From assembly GCF_052324685.1 (NCBI RefSeq), contig NC_135222.1, forward strand, positions 6,595,914 through 6,659,913: a stretch of 64,000 nt of DNA, written 5' to 3'. Each line of letters begins with the position of its first letter. Within the stretch, counting starts at the first letter, position 1. Source of the stretch: Brachyhypopomus gauderio. Its lineage: Eukaryota > Chordata > Actinopteri > Gymnotiformes > Hypopomidae. A program made the translations under genes and the position numbers. The notes beneath the pieces are model-generated. The model was not told the origin of the DNA. It saw only the letters and a list, made by a program, of their open reading frames with translations, and did not search any database. Shown in pieces: positions 29,012-53,866 of the stretch.

Positions 29012-32000
29012 AAGTCAGATTCTAAATCTACAATTCTAACCTGTTTTTCGGTCCTCAGTGTTAAGGGAGGCTGACGGAGACACCGATGCAGAGCGGAAGA
29101 GTCTTTCTCGTGCTGGAAGCTACAGGGCAAGCTTGAGGTATTCAAACCATGCAAACTCATGTAGATCTGACCAATACAGATTACAGACAGTGGCTTCTGA
29201 GTCCAACAGGATAGCCACTATGTGCAACAGGCAGCAGAAACAGATACATTTGTGGACTAGCAGGTCATTTAGATTTGGGGTGGAACCAAGGAAGATGTTG
29301 CATTCTGTCCTGATGTTGAGCTGGTTATGGGTGATTGATTGATTGTGTCTCTCTGCAGGGCGTCCATTCATCAGAGGTCTCGATCACAGTTATCCAATGT
29401 TATTCCAGAATCCACAGTGTCAATTGTTGGTGAACTGGGTCCCAGCTCTTACTCGGAATCTTACGTGTCTCGAGAGGCCAGGGAAAAGGTCAGGGCTCAC
29501 AAAATAATTTAAACATACAAAAACAGTTGGCCAGTCGTATTCCTCAAGCTCACTTTTTTCTAGAACTCATTCTAGATTCACAGAAACCTTCGACTCTTTG
29601 AACCACAGTCAGACAGCTGGCTTTTCTAAATGTGTGCACGTGTGATAGGAGGACATAACACATCACACTTCAATTGCTGTGAGAGGGTTTGTGTCCACTC
29701 GGTGGACAGCACTTGTATAGCAATCTGGCCCACCATGACATTGCTTCTAAAGCAAAACAACTAAACAAATCCGCTGTCCATAAAAATCCATATTTTTACT
29801 GACCTTTCTGTTTTGTCACATTACAAAGCACATATTCCTCTATCTGAAAAAGTGTCTGTAGCTGACAACTGATTCTTTCCTGTTCACAAGACTGAAATAA
29901 ATAACAGAAAGTTACTTTCTCCCAGAAGATATTTGACAAATTATGTCAGCAGACTTCACATGAAGACCTCCATGCCCTGCGCAATGCAAGCCATCCCTGC
30001 TAGCAGGATGTGGCAGCCATGGAGACGGTCCTGAGGTTGTCTTGTCTCTCAGGTGACAGCATTTGGTCCTTATTTGTTGGTTGTGCTGTGCACAGGATGC
30101 AGTTGCTGAAGATGAGGATGAGGAGGTGGAACCAGCCCCTCTTGCCCGTATTCTGAAGTACAACGCCCCCGAATGGCCTTACATGGTGTTCGGATCTATC
30201 GGAGCAGCTGTGAACGGAGGTGTCAATCCGGTGTACTCTCTCCTCTTCAGCCAGATCCTGGCGGTATGCCCGTCTCCTGGACCACTCCCATTTAGACAGG
30301 GTGTGAACATTGACCCTTTTGGTGTTAATGGTGGAATCTGATATATGTCACTTTCCTACATGCAGACATTCTCAATGTCTGACCCTGTTGCTCAGAGGAG
30401 GGAGATTGATGGAATCTGTGTGTTCTTTGTGGTGGTTGGTCTGATCTCCTTCTTCACACAAATGCTGCAGGTAAGCAATAGGCTTTTAAAATTTTTATTC
30501 TAATTGCCATAATAAAATAATTTCTGATCACGAATCATGCAACATCACGATAATAATTTTTTCCTCTAATTTTTCGCCTGGACATCATCTGTTCATGTTT
30601 CTGACTCTGATGATGTCCCCCTATTCTCAGGGATATTCGTTTTCTAAGTCGGGCGAGCTGCTGACTCGTAGACTGAGGTGCCTGGGTTTTCATGCCATGC
30701 TAGGCCAGGAGATCGGCTGGTTTGATGACCACAGGAACAGCCCTGGTGCTCTGACCACAAGACTTGCCACAGATGCTTCGCAAGTCCAGGGAGTGAATGA
30801 GAGGCACCAAACCTGAACATTATACGGCATCAAACCTGGACCTCCCGCTGAGGTTAATCCATCGAGGGTTAACTAGGTCTTCTTCTTGGCAGGCCACTGG
30901 CTCGCAGATTGGAATGATTGTGAACTCCCTGACCAACATTGGCGTCGCCATCATCATCTCATTCTACTTTAGCTGGAAGCTCAGCCTTGTCATCATGTGT
31001 TTCCTGCCCTTCCTCGCCCTCTCTGGAGGCTTCCAGGCCAAGATGCTCACCGGCTTCGCAAAGCAGGACAAACAAGCCATGGAAGCAGCTGGCCAGGTGG
31101 AGTCTGAATGACCAATCTCTTGCACAAAGGTTGACGTTTTATGTCATTATCAGGCATTATATTATTTTTGACATTTTTATTTTACGCTGAAGAGACTCCA
31201 TTCAGGAAAAATGACAAGCTCATCAGAAGGAAGATAAAATTTTTGTTTATGTGTTAAATGCCTGATTCAGATGGTTCTAGTCTTTCTTCTTTGGTCTGGT
31301 TGCAGATTTCTGGTGAGGCGCTGAACAATATCCGCACTATTGCTGGTCTGGGGAAGGAGCGGCATTTCGTGGAGATGTACGAGGCCCAACTACATGCCCC
31401 GTACAATGCTGCTCTAAAGAAGGCTAATGTGTACGGTGCCTGTTATGGTTTTGCCCAATGTGTTGTCTTTATGGCAAACTCCGCGTCCTATCGGTTTGGC
31501 GGATTCTTGGTCCGCCATGAGGGTCTGCATTTTAGTTTGGTTTTCAGGTGAGTGGGAATTAAGATTAAGTACCCTTAGGAGCAAGTGCTCATCAAATCAA
31601 TTTCAAGTATACTTTGGTGAACATAAGCTGTTGGGTAAATGCTTGAATGTGGACTATATTGAGAAGGTGTGAAAATGTCTCTGTCTCCCATGGCAGGGTC
31701 ATCTCTGCCATTGTGACCAGTGGGACAGCCTTAGGTAAGGCGTCCTCCTACACGCCTGACTATGCCAAAGCCAAGATCTCTGCAGCCCGATTCTTCCAGC
31801 TGCTGGACCGTGTTCCCAAAATCAGCGTCTACAGTGACAAGGGGGAGAAATGGGTGATTAGAAATAACAATTAAAAAAAATAAACAACAACAACAACAAA
31901 ACTTACAGAGAAAGGATATAAGAAACATAAAATATAGATAACATATAGCTAAGGATAACAAAATATTGTACAATATTAGACATTCTATATTTGGTCAGTG

Positions 32001-33832
32001 TTTAGTGTTCTGAGATTTTTGTTAATCTCTGAATCTCTCTGGACTTCCAGAATGATTTTAAAGGTGAGATTGAGTTTGTAGATTGTAAGTTCACCTACCC
32101 GAGCCGGCCAGACATCCAGGTTTTGAACGGGCTTACGGTGAAGGTGAAGCCTGGTCAGACTCTCGCCTTCGTGGGCAGCAGCGGCTGTGGGAAGAGTACC
32201 AGTGTCCAACTGCTCGAGAGGTTTTACGACCCAGACTTTGGGAAAGTGGTGAGACAACATTAATGCGCAGTAGACACTGATACAGAGATTGGATGACATT
32301 TGTTACTTTATTCCTGCCTGCTCTTACTCTTCCTATTACTTTCCATGATTGGATGAGGAATGACTAATTCAAGTTTTCTGTTGTTATCCAGCAAATCGAT
32401 GGCCATAATTCTACGAAAGTCAATGTTCCATTCCTACGATCCAAGATTGGGATTGTTTCCCAGGAGCCAATCCTGTTCGACTGTAGCATTGCAGAGAACA
32501 TTCGATATGGAGACAACCAGAAAGAGCTCAGCATGAATGACGTCATCTCTGCAGCCAAGAAGGCCCAGCTCCATGATTTTGTCATGTCTCTTCCTGAGGT
32601 AATGATGGTTACCTTTGTGAGCTACACACGTGATTAGTTTGCAGAATGTGTTGCTAGTTTGGGACCCTGTGAACCACTGAAACACCAAAGGCTGCTGACA
32701 ACTGTCAAGGTTTCCTGTGCTTGGTGACGCGGTTCTCATGGCCCCACGCTGCTTTGGTTTGGTTTCGTTTCTCCTCCCTTGACTCATGTTGGCAGATTCC
32801 TGCACTTCACTCGCACCTGTGTATTTATACCCCTCTTGCTTCTTGTTCTTTGAGGTTGACTGTTGTGTTTTCTGTTGTTCTCATCTTATGTTTCTAATTT
32901 TGCTTTCCTGTGGTTTCTTTGCATTTTGTTTGACTTCTGGATTTATGACTGTGACTATGACTTTGATTCTGGATTTACTCCCAGTAAACATTTCAGGATT
33001 TACTTCATCCTTGCTCTTCATCATTTTAGGAACCTTTCACCATGATAATATTTTTATTCTAAAAATAGATTTGTTTGAGAATTACAACACCTCAATTCCA
33101 TACAAACAAAGGTTTTCGCACCCAGTTACGAGAGAGCACTGATCAGACCATATGCCAGTTCCCAAACACACTTGAATCAGTAATCAAGAACCCACATGTT
33201 CAGCGGTGCAGTAAACTGGGACGGACCAAAACCGTGAACCACCTGGAGGGACACGAGGACCTGGCTGGGCAACACATGGCCCATGTCTACAACAGAGCAG
33301 GATGGGGTTCACTTCATGCTGAGTAATTTTCTTTTACCTTTGTTTCTACATGTTCAGAAGTACGACACAAACGTGGGTTCGCAAGGTTCCCAGCTGTCGC
33401 GGGGCCAGAAGCAGCGTATCGCCATCGCCAGAGCAATCATCCGTGATCCCAAAATACTGTTGCTAGATGAGGCTACATCGGCCCTGGATACAGAGAGCGA
33501 AAAGGTGAGGGGAAAACGATGCTGCGAAAAGGAGAGAAAGGGCTGCGGTGTCTTCAGCGCGCTTTACCAGCTCAGACTTTGTGTTTTGTGTTCCCTTCTC
33601 TCTCTCTCATGCTGCCTGTTTGTGGAGACAGACCGTACAGGAGGCGTTAGATAAAGCGAGGGAGGGCCGCACCTGTATCGTCATAGCCCATCGCCTCTCC
33701 ACCATCCAGAACTCCAACATCATAGCAGTGATGTCACGAGGTTATGTGATTGAGAAGGGCACACATGATCAGCTCATGGCACTGCAGGGAGCTTATTACA
33801 AGCTGGTCACAACTGGAGCACCAATCAGCTAA
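23335..33832 (+). CDS. abcb11: Bile salt export pump ABCB11
   Basis: ATP-driven exporter of bile salts at the hepatocyte canalicular membrane. The 28 coding exons begin at 23335, 23604, 23894, 23999, 24210, 24788, 25062, 25300, 25589, 26011, 26376, 26663, 27653, 28022, 28403, 28763, 29059, 29359, 30096, 30366, 30631, 30893, 31306, 31697, 32051, 32392, 33358 and 33632. They total 4050 bases, in frame throughout, for 1349 residues (human 1321). NBD1: Walker A GPSGAGKS (about 468-475), signature MSGGQ (about 572), Walker B LLLDM with Met at about 597 in place of the catalytic Glu. NBD2: GSSGCGKS (about 1141), LSRGQ (about 1247), [11 protein letters not shown] with Glu 1272. The Met is the normal ABCB11 state, giving one degenerate ATP site. 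The tail [12 protein letters not shown] also fits ABCB11. The acceptor before 28763 has a poor pyrimidine tract. AATAAA lies at 34035. Confidence 0.97.
23455..23532. repeat. (TA)n microsatellite in abcb11
   Basis: About 38 pure TA units in the intron after the first coding exon. Confidence 0.95.
25213..25256. repeat. (CA)n microsatellite, 17 nt after an abcb11 donor
   Basis: A CA tract beginning 17 bases after the donor at 25196. Confidence 0.95.
26190..26226. repeat. (CA)n microsatellite, 4 nt after an abcb11 donor
   Basis: A CA tract beginning almost at the donor GTACCACACG (26186). A second, interrupted CA tract lies at 26276-26297 in the same intron. Confidence 0.95.
27264..27404. repeat. 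34-bp minisatellite in an abcb11 intron
   Basis: GTAACAAAGCCCTACACAAC-type units recur with a period of 34 bp (GTAACAAA at 27278, 27312, 27346, 27380). The same intron has a 35-bp duplication near 27007-27070 (AACTGCTGGTATAGAGCTTA twice). Confidence 0.9.
28589..28648. repeat. (CA)n microsatellite, 15 nt after an abcb11 donor
   Basis: A CA tract with one CCCG interruption, starting 15 bases after the donor at 28574. Confidence 0.95.
28971..29009. repeat. (CA)n microsatellite, 6 nt after an abcb11 donor
   Basis: The tract starts directly after the donor GTATGT at 28965-28970. The whole intron is only 94 bases, and the repeat fills about 40% of it. Confidence 0.95.
32703..33045 (+). mobile_element. 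Possible solo LTR or LTR-like remnant in an abcb11 intron
   Basis: The stretch starts TGTCAAGG, carries CACCTGTGTATTTATACCCC (a TATA-like block as in fish Ty3-type LTRs), and then a T-rich, TTGACTT/CTGGATT-containing tail. No target duplication or internal retroviral-like coding sequence was found. Edges and class are uncertain. Confidence 0.3.
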
Positions 33833-34421
33833 CGGCCTGCCTTGGAGCCAGCTACTGAATGTTTTATATGAATTACAAATCTGTAACACTGGCGAAAATG
33901 ATTCATGGTCGTTAAACCAGAAAGCTGTCTGACCCTGAAATCTTCTAATTTAATTTTAACAAGTAATGAATGTATGTTAAGTATCACTGCTGTTCGAATG
34001 TTGCTTTTGTTCACACGTTGTACAGTCGGCTGTTAATAAAGATTTGATTTTAACATATATGCCATCATGACCTGTCTTATAGAGGGATTTGGTTTGATTT
34101 AGTGATTAATCTTAAAAATAATGACATAGGAATTTATTACACATTAAAATATGTCAATAAGAGTGAAATCAGAGACAAGAGACATAATTCTTCTTCATGT
34201 TTGTTTTATGTGACATTATTAGAGACACAGAGGAAGACGGACAGGGTGTTGGGGACGAGAGGGTAATGAAGCACATTTATATAATGGCTGGTCTGATTCC
34301 AGAAAATACTTCATATACACACATATTAATATCATTGAACAGGTTTGTAAGAAGCAACAAGCAAGTGAAATGATTTCTAAACAGGTGCATTCCTACTGCT
34401 GATCTCTCTCTCTCATCTCTC

Positions 34422-34424
<3 letters not shown>

Positions 34425-34471
<47 letters not shown>
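34425..34471. repeat. (TA)n(TG)n microsatellite
   Basis: A short TA tract runs into a TG tract downstream of abcb11. Confidence 0.9.
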
Positions 34472-34473
<2 letters not shown>

Positions 34474-34977
34474 CATTATGATGTGTGGACATAGGGGTGT
34501 AAAGTTTGTAAAGTTAAATTTGAGGCAACCTTTCAATACCCAGCCTGAATCTATCAAGTTATGAACCTTTGTAATATGTATCTGCTCGACATTAATGGTT
34601 GAAAGCGTTAATTTGTGTTCATATTCCTTTATATGACACACAAAATAATAATAAGAAAAACGTATACCATTGCGCCATTTTACATGCACCTTAAAATATT
34701 GTAGATGTCATGAAGGGAACAAGGGGAGTAGTGAACGAGACATAAACATAGTCCAGGCCTAAATGCATTTTTAAAAGACAAAACAAAAAAAAACGAAAAA
34801 AAAAACACTATGACTAAAACTAGGAAACAACTTAAAGGAAACAAAAGGAATGTATTTTGCAATTGCTCAGTCATTCCATCTGACTGGTGAAGCAAAGGTG
34901 CAGTTGTCCCAGTAAGCCTGAATATACATCACTGATTAATTACCCTTACCTCCATCCCATAGCATACACATGATTAG

Positions 34978-35127
34978 CAGAGTGGCTAATCGGGAGATTC
35001 GGGAGGATTCCCGATGGGCTGGCTCATGTCAGTCTCTAGTTTGGGCCGATTGGGAGGGAAAAATAATTTTGGGCCGTATTTGGACATGAAACTCCCGGGC
35101 TGAAAATGTGTCCCACTCCGGCCCTGC
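34978..35127. repeat. Fish interspersed repeat fragment
   Basis: GGGAGATTCGGGAGGATTCC ... GGGCCGATTGGGAGGG ... TCCCACTCCGGCCCTGC is a block I recognise as dispersed in fish genomes; the class is not known to me. It ends about 20 bases from the stop codon of the single-exon gene on the other strand. Confidence 0.45.
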
Positions 35128-35148
35128 ATGGTAGAGATTAGCCTGCGT

Positions 35149-36117
35149 CTACCTGTGATGGCTCATGTTGCCTGTGGGAAGCTCAAAGTCTTCCTTCTGA
35201 CCGACAAGCTTGTCTATTATCCGACTTGTTTCCTCAAAAAAGGTTTCAGTTGCTCTGATGTTTTGGGCGGCTATGATCCGTGCTACAATCACGGCGATGA
35301 TGCTTTGAGACTGGCACGCGTTGTGAACCACCCGGTGTCGAACCTTTTTGTTTGGTTCCGTGATTAAGAACCCCGCCTTCAACGGTGGGCCAGGACTGGA
35401 GCTCCTCTCCTTCACGTTACGACGCAAATAAGTGGCGTACAGCTGGATAAGACGCGCTAATGCCGTTCTGTAGGAGAGCCGCAGAGATTCAGCAGAGCCC
35501 TTTGGTACTGATCGTAGACGGATACCGTGGATCCGGACGTGTAGGTGAATCGCTGCCCCATTGATCCACTGTTTCAGAGCATTTGAGTTCAGGTTATGCT
35601 CACGAGTCATACTCTCATAGTGTTCAATAAGCGCATGTTTCAGTTTCTGGTCATAGATCTCCGTTAGTTCTGCCAGGCCCTCACTGTCCCTCACTGTCCA
35701 AGGAACTAGTTTCAGATACTCACGGACGACAGATGAGATCACTGAAGAGTTGTCATGTCCAAACATCCTCTGATAGGGGTCCAAGGACTCACTCTCAAAT
35801 TGACCAACCATGCCAGTAGCAAGAGTCTCCAAGAGGAAAGACAGAGCAAGGGCCACAACCCCCACACCTCCATAAGACACTTTAGAGTGATGTCCAAAGA
35901 CTGAGGTTAGGTTGCTGTCTAATATTGCACGTTGCTCCTTTGAGAGACTCTGTTGGATGGCAGCATGTTGAAGGTTGAGAGCAAAGCTTGAATTTAGAGA
36001 GAGGTAAGTAGACAACGTTCTGTCAAGGGTGATATCAGGAATGATTCCTCCAGCCTGGCCCGCTGAGAAAATACTATCTATTGTTTCAGGGGATGGACTG
36101 CAAGCATTGTTCCCCAT
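35149..36117 (-). CDS. Unrecognised single-exon gene, 322 residues
   Basis: A long uninterrupted frame with animal-like codon use and no intron. I place the start at MGNNACSPSPETID (36117): Met-Gly with a small residue at position 6 fits N-myristoylation, and the nearby Cys could be palmitoylated, so membrane attachment without a helix is plausible. The frame stays open 58 codons upstream to 36291, but that part lacks a comparable start. Residues about 25-60 (GIIPDITLDRTLSTYLSLNS) and 80-105 (YGGVGVVALALSFLLETL) are helical and hydrophobic; the C-terminal third has VIVARIIAAQNIRATETFFE. I think similar uncharacterised proteins exist in fish but cannot name a family. The reduced 3' flank contains a repeat, so a retrogene or transposon-derived origin is possible. 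Confidence 0.7.
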   Translation of the reverse strand: MGNNACSPSPETIDSIFSAGQAGGIIPDITLDRTLSTYLSLNSSFALNLQHAAIQQSLSKEQRAILDSNLTSVFGHHSKVSYGGVGVVALALSFLLETLATGMVGQFESESLDPYQRMFGHDNSSVISSVVREYLKLVPWTVRDSEGLAELTEIYDQKLKHALIEHYESMTREHNLNSNALKQWINGAAIHLHVRIHGIRLRSVPKGSAESLRLSYRTALARLIQLYATYLRRNVKERSSSPGPPLKAGFLITEPNKKVRHRVVHNACQSQSIIAVIVARIIAAQNIRATETFFEETSRIIDKLVGQKEDFELPTGNMSHHR

Positions 36118-36834
36118 ATTTAAGATCTTCCCTCCCGGCTCTCGAGGGTGTAAATCATGGCACTTGTGACAAGTTATTCCAAACAAGTGAAGCCAGAGGT
36201 TTTGCAAGTGTCTTTTAAGTGCAAATCCAGATTGATAACAGTCAAAGTACATGGTTAAGCCCAGCCAATAAACACTGAGCACAAAGTTCAAGTTAAATAT
36301 TAACGGTTATAAGAATATGATGTGAATTTAGTGCAATTGATTGATATTAAATTAAAGGTTCAATATTACTAATCTCAAAATTCTTTTTTTGTGAGTTCTT
36401 GATAACGAAACTTGAGAAAACTGATCACTGTAAGAATTATAGCCGTTTTGTTTGTAAAATAAAATAAAACCATAAACTGGCTTATGACAAAAGGAGAAAA
36501 AAACCCAAACCCTAAGCAAGACACAAAGCCAAAATACACATGCCAACAAGTAAAAATCAACAGAAGCAATTTAATCTGAAATGAGCCGATTCCAGGAACA
36601 GGATGGATGTGCCATGGAAATGCTGCAGTTAGTTCAAGCATCCTTCAAAATGACCAACAGGCTAAACTGGCACTCTCTTGTAAAATAATGATTTATAATC
36701 AATTCCATAACCACTTTTACCTGAGCTTTCTGTGGGACTTAGTGAAGCAAAATCATTCAGATCCATTTACTTGTACATCTCCCAAATGTTTTAAGTGTTT
36801 AATACAAAAACATTAAAAAAACCAGTATCTTATT

Positions 36835-37440
36835 CACAAAAGTATTCAAACCTTTTGTTCAATGCTTTGTAGAAATTCTTTCAGAAAAGCTCCATCAGAT
36901 ATTGAAAGCCTTTTCTGCTGGATCATCACTGGGTTCTTTACCTCTCCATCAAGGCCCATAATCCTGGGTTCTTTACCTCTCCATCAAGGCCCATAATCCT
37001 GGGTTCTTTACCTCTCCATCAAGGCCCATAATCCTGGGTTCTTTACCTCTCCATCAAGGCCCATAATCCTGGGTTCTTTACCTCTCCATCAAGGCCCATA
37101 ATCCTGTGTGTCCTTCTCTCCTCACAAGCTTCAGCTTGGCTGGACAGCCAACCCAACCAAAGTTCAAGGTTGTGCCAAGCTGCTTCCATTTTAAAATGTA
37201 TTTAGGCCACTGTGGTCGTGGGACTATTCAAAGCCTTAGACACGCCTTCATTTTCTTACCCTCGCCTGTGCCACTGCACATTTGAATGCAGCTCCTTAGC
37301 TGTCTTTGGCCTAATAATGCAGTGCAAACAGCTGGCCCTTGTAGACCCACAACAGGTGGATGTCTACTGAGTTCTAGACACATCTCAACGAGATTGAAGC
37401 AAATGTTTTCACTTCATCGTTATGCGTGATTGAGTCAGAC
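36835..37440 (-). mobile_element. Internally deleted Tc1-like element with an expanded tandem array
   Basis: The left end (AAAGTATTCAAACCTTTTGT) and right part (GGCCACTGTGGTCGTGGGAC, then an ATCTCAACGAGATTGAAGC-type tail) match, with decay, the antisense strand of the same Tc1-like family as at 1-700. Most of the transposase region is missing. The sequence opposite the transposase N-terminal third is amplified as the 35-bp array described separately. Confidence 0.5.
36931..37105. repeat. 35-bp tandem array, five copies
   Basis: GGGTTCTTTACCTCTCCATC plus AAGGCCCATAATCCT repeats exactly every 35 bp (starts 36931, 36966, 37001, 37036, 37071). Copies are essentially identical, so the expansion is recent. 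There are no spacers, so it is not a CRISPR array. Confidence 0.97.
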
Positions 37441-39448
37441 TAGATTGATCAGACCACTGTGTAGACTGTAGATTGTAGTTGCTATTCACATGTATACATG
37501 TTTGATATAAATGTGGTATGATTTTATACTTCAGTCAAAGAACAGTAGTCAGTGCTTAGAACCAACACATGATGGTTTATTACAAAACATAGCTTGGGCT
37601 GGCAAACAAATAGAACATTACAAAATATATATAAAAGTATTTTTTTCCTCAAAACCTGCACAGACCAGAAACAAACAATTCCAACAGATCTGAAGAACTT
37701 GCGGAAGAGAAACATCACTATTGCATATAAAGGTACAAAACTGGTAATTTTCCAACTTTAATTCATTATGACCAGATCTGGAAGGGACAAAACAACGACT
37801 TAAATGACCACCGCTTCATCAGATCGGACCACGGATGTGTAGGTGCTACGCAGCTAGTCAGGAAAGAACAAAATCACTTTATATTCACAATATAAAGTGA
37901 GCAAGAACATTAAAATAAACAAAGGATTATGCAACTGATATGATTAGAACCACTGCAAGTCTTACGGAAAGTTAGTTGCACTGCACCAGGTGACGGACTG
38001 CACGGGGACCGGCATGCGAGCATTTGTTGTGTGCTCACTATAAAGTACATGCAGCATGCAAATATCTCAAAGGCTTAAAATATTTCAAAGTCGTAGCCTT
38101 TATGTGTAAGAGAAACCACCTAATGTCAAACATGGAATGCATTACAGATCCAAGTAGCACCAAATATAGTAGCAGGTTGCAGTTATGCACTACAGCAGAG
38201 ACTCTAAAGGATCAGAAATCCCAATTTAAATACTGAAAACGAGATGTTTTTGTTAACCTTTCCTCTTTGTAAATTTCAATTCACAAACCTCATTTAATAA
38301 TTAGTTTGATGGAAACAAACTTAGCATATGTAATTCATTGTAGTACCATGCAAATATTGTACTATAGTTACATTTCTTGTGTTAGAAGAAGAAGAAAACC
38401 TTCTCTCCTTAAATCTATTATTTTGAGGCATTTTAACACACATACATGGGCACCCACATGTGCGCACGTATACCCTCACACCCACACCCCTCACACCCAC
38501 ACACACTTGAGCTACGTCTATTTGTGAGCTGGGGTCGTTAAACGACTTCCAACAGCCGCGAACCGTTGAAGTTTCCTTCCAGCTCTTCTTTGCATTACTG
38601 ACGTTTCACACATACTGAAAACTCAGATATGGGCAAATCACAACTTACATGGTGCATATAGATTGAGCATTTGCACAATTTCAAAATGATTTTAAAAAAT
38701 GTAAACATTGTCATTTATACAAAAGGTAGTTAGATAAACAACTGATGGAAACAGACAATGTGGCTCGGAAACCACATTATAACCACATGCATAAATAAAA
38801 AATATCAAGTTTTTAAAAAGTGGTAAATGTTAGCAAATTTCTGATTTCAATGGAATTTCTGACAGGACTTTTAAATACATTTTAATAAATATCCATTGCG
38901 AGTACGTATGAAGATTATATAATCCCACTGAAACACCGGTTCTTTAATCTCAGTAAAAAAGGAAGTGACCTCATCTTAAGAGCCTTTGGGAGCCCTGCTA
39001 AGAGTGCAGCTGGAGCAGGGCTCCCCTTCAAGCGCACGTACAGAAATACTCCACTATATTCCAGTTAGCATAGTTATAAAGACAACGTGAATGTCCAGGA
39101 GAGTTAACGCAGGCCAACTAACATTCAAGTCCAATGGTTAAAATGTGTCACTAAGCCTACATGTTAATGCTGATGCACCACAATATCCAGTGAAGATAAA
39201 ACCTACGCAAACATAAAATCTACATCTCTTGGTAATATAATCAAACATCTTGCAAATGCTTAAGTGGCCGGCGACAATCCCACCATGCAGGCCTTGAAGT
39301 ACACTTGGTTAATGGGGTTAGGGGCAGGCGCATCACGCCACGTATACCATGACCACATTGAAACTAATACATCGAAATTGATGTGAGAAGCTACAAGGTC
39401 ACACACACTGGAGCTGGAAGATGGGCAGAAATACTGACAGGTTTGCTC

Positions 39449-39496
<48 letters not shown>

Positions 39497-39899
39497 CCCT
39501 CGCTCAGGTCACCGTAGGGTTTTTTTTTCCCTCTGAAACCCAGTCCACGATAATTTGCCATGTTAGCTACCTTTAACACAAACGTTCTGCCTGAAAATAC
39601 ATTTTCATAGAAAAGTCACGTCTTGTCCCTTCGATGGGCATAAAGACTGGCTGGTTGACCATCAGGTTTCTTTTTATTTTTTTTGGCCATCAGAATTCAA
39701 GCACGCATAAAAAAATTATAAATACTTCCTGTAAAAATCTATCTTACTTCATTTTCAAATAAAATGTACAAAACACTAGCATTCGAACCAAGCCGCTTTT
39801 TAGATGCTCTGCGGGAGTAATTTGGCAGCAGCACTAGCAGGTGGGTGCATGCCACTTCCTCGTCTACTCTTCAGTTAGGGGTTTCAAAATGACATCCAG
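37441..39899 (-). other. mast3 3' flank and probable 3' UTR
   Basis: No supported coding exon. On the minus strand AATAAA occurs at 39678-39673, about 225 bases after the mast3 stop, and further T-rich/AATAAA-like sites follow down to about 37575. The mature 3' end cannot be fixed from sequence. It includes a CA/GT tract at 39451-39494 and a CACACCC-type tract near 38455-38510. Confidence 0.5.
39451..39494. repeat. (GT)n microsatellite
   Basis: A pure GT tract of about 22 units in the mast3 3' flank. Confidence 0.95.
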
Positions 39900-52616
<12,717 letters not shown>

Positions 52617-53788
52617 GGCACTCTCTGGGCTAGGCTACCTACCTAGCTAGTAGTTGACAATGCGTTTGTTGTCTTTTTGATGGTTAACGTCGTGAGCTAA
52701 CTTGATCTATAGCTATCTAAGAAAAAAAGGCTCACCCAGAAAAGTTCCTTGTTGACTTTGACTCTCAATATGACATTAGATATAAAAGGATAGCTGGCCA
52801 GGAGTAACCAGGGAGGGGGAAAACCCTTCTCATTCCCTTGCTTTGTGTAGTTAGCTAGCTAGCTAGCTGGTTAGCTAACGCTAGCTAAGTCTCGCTAACG
52901 AGGTAAACTGGCAACGAACACAACGAACTTGTAAGTTTTCCATCTCGACTGGAGCATTGTCCATTACTGCCCCGTCTCGGAAGCAAGTTACTATTTTTGA
53001 CACGCATCCATATCTGCTTTTTTTTTCAAACAAAAAGAGTTGGCGCTGTCTCACTCGCGTCTAGCAGCCCTGTCACAGCGCACACACTCTCAAAGTTAGC
53101 CCGAGCTTTTGTGTGTGTTGTGCGCTCGCTTTCTTGTGTTGATTGCCGGGTGATGACGTTGGAATGTACCACCTATCCTTAAGAAAAGGAGACCGGATTA
53201 TAAATCCATGTTTCTGGTCAAAATGTCTTTCAGTCGATTAACTCGTACTGTACGCTACACCACTGGACAAAATTACATTTGTTCTTAATGCATGCCTGTA
53301 GCTTCTACTAGCTTATTGAAATGATTGCCTTTTGTAAAAAGAAGGTCAGTGGTAGCGCTCGGAGAAGCGTGACGTCGGATCCTAACGTGTTAACTTAGCT
53401 AATCAGAGCAGTGAGCAATGTAATAATAACTTAATTACTGTAGACACATATTAATAATGACTAGACAGGAAAAATGACCGTCCAAAGAGGATGACACTAA
53501 GATCAAGTTTGACTTACGGGGTGAAATGGACCTTCACACTACATGCTACAGCCAACATCATATCATAGGTCTGTACTTTCATAATCATAATATGAAAAAT
53601 CTTGTGTAATTAAATATTTATCTTATAGTGTTATTGCATAGACTTGACTATATCAAGATTTTATGACTTTGGGGATATGAGATTAGCCTAATGTCCTATT
53701 ACATCTATCTGTAAATAATTTTAGACCCACGTTTTACTCTCATTTGAACTGATTTTTTCTCTCGCAGTATGTAGAGCGCCCATCTTAC

Positions 53789-53866
53789 CTCCACGGATGA
53801 AGGGTTTGTAAGGGACTGCAGGGGCAGCGGGGGCTCAGGGTGATTGGGCTCTGGTTTGGTGACAAA
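53789..53866 (-). other. mast3: Alternative 5' coding exon of mast3
   Basis: A 78-nt open segment with TTTCAG before and GTAAGA after. In the phase set by the 56273 exon it reads LSPNQSPITLSPRCPCSP and onward, and joins in phase to the 51869 exon. It bypasses the 52534-52616 start exon. Confidence 0.5.

Noticed and set aside
23335..33832. Treating the NBD1 Met (about 597) as a damaging mutation
   Set aside because: ABCB11 normally has Met in place of the catalytic Glu at this site; the second ATP site is intact.
36931..37105. CRISPR-like array
   Set aside because: Five contiguous 35-bp copies without spacers in a vertebrate intergenic region; a simple tandem repeat.
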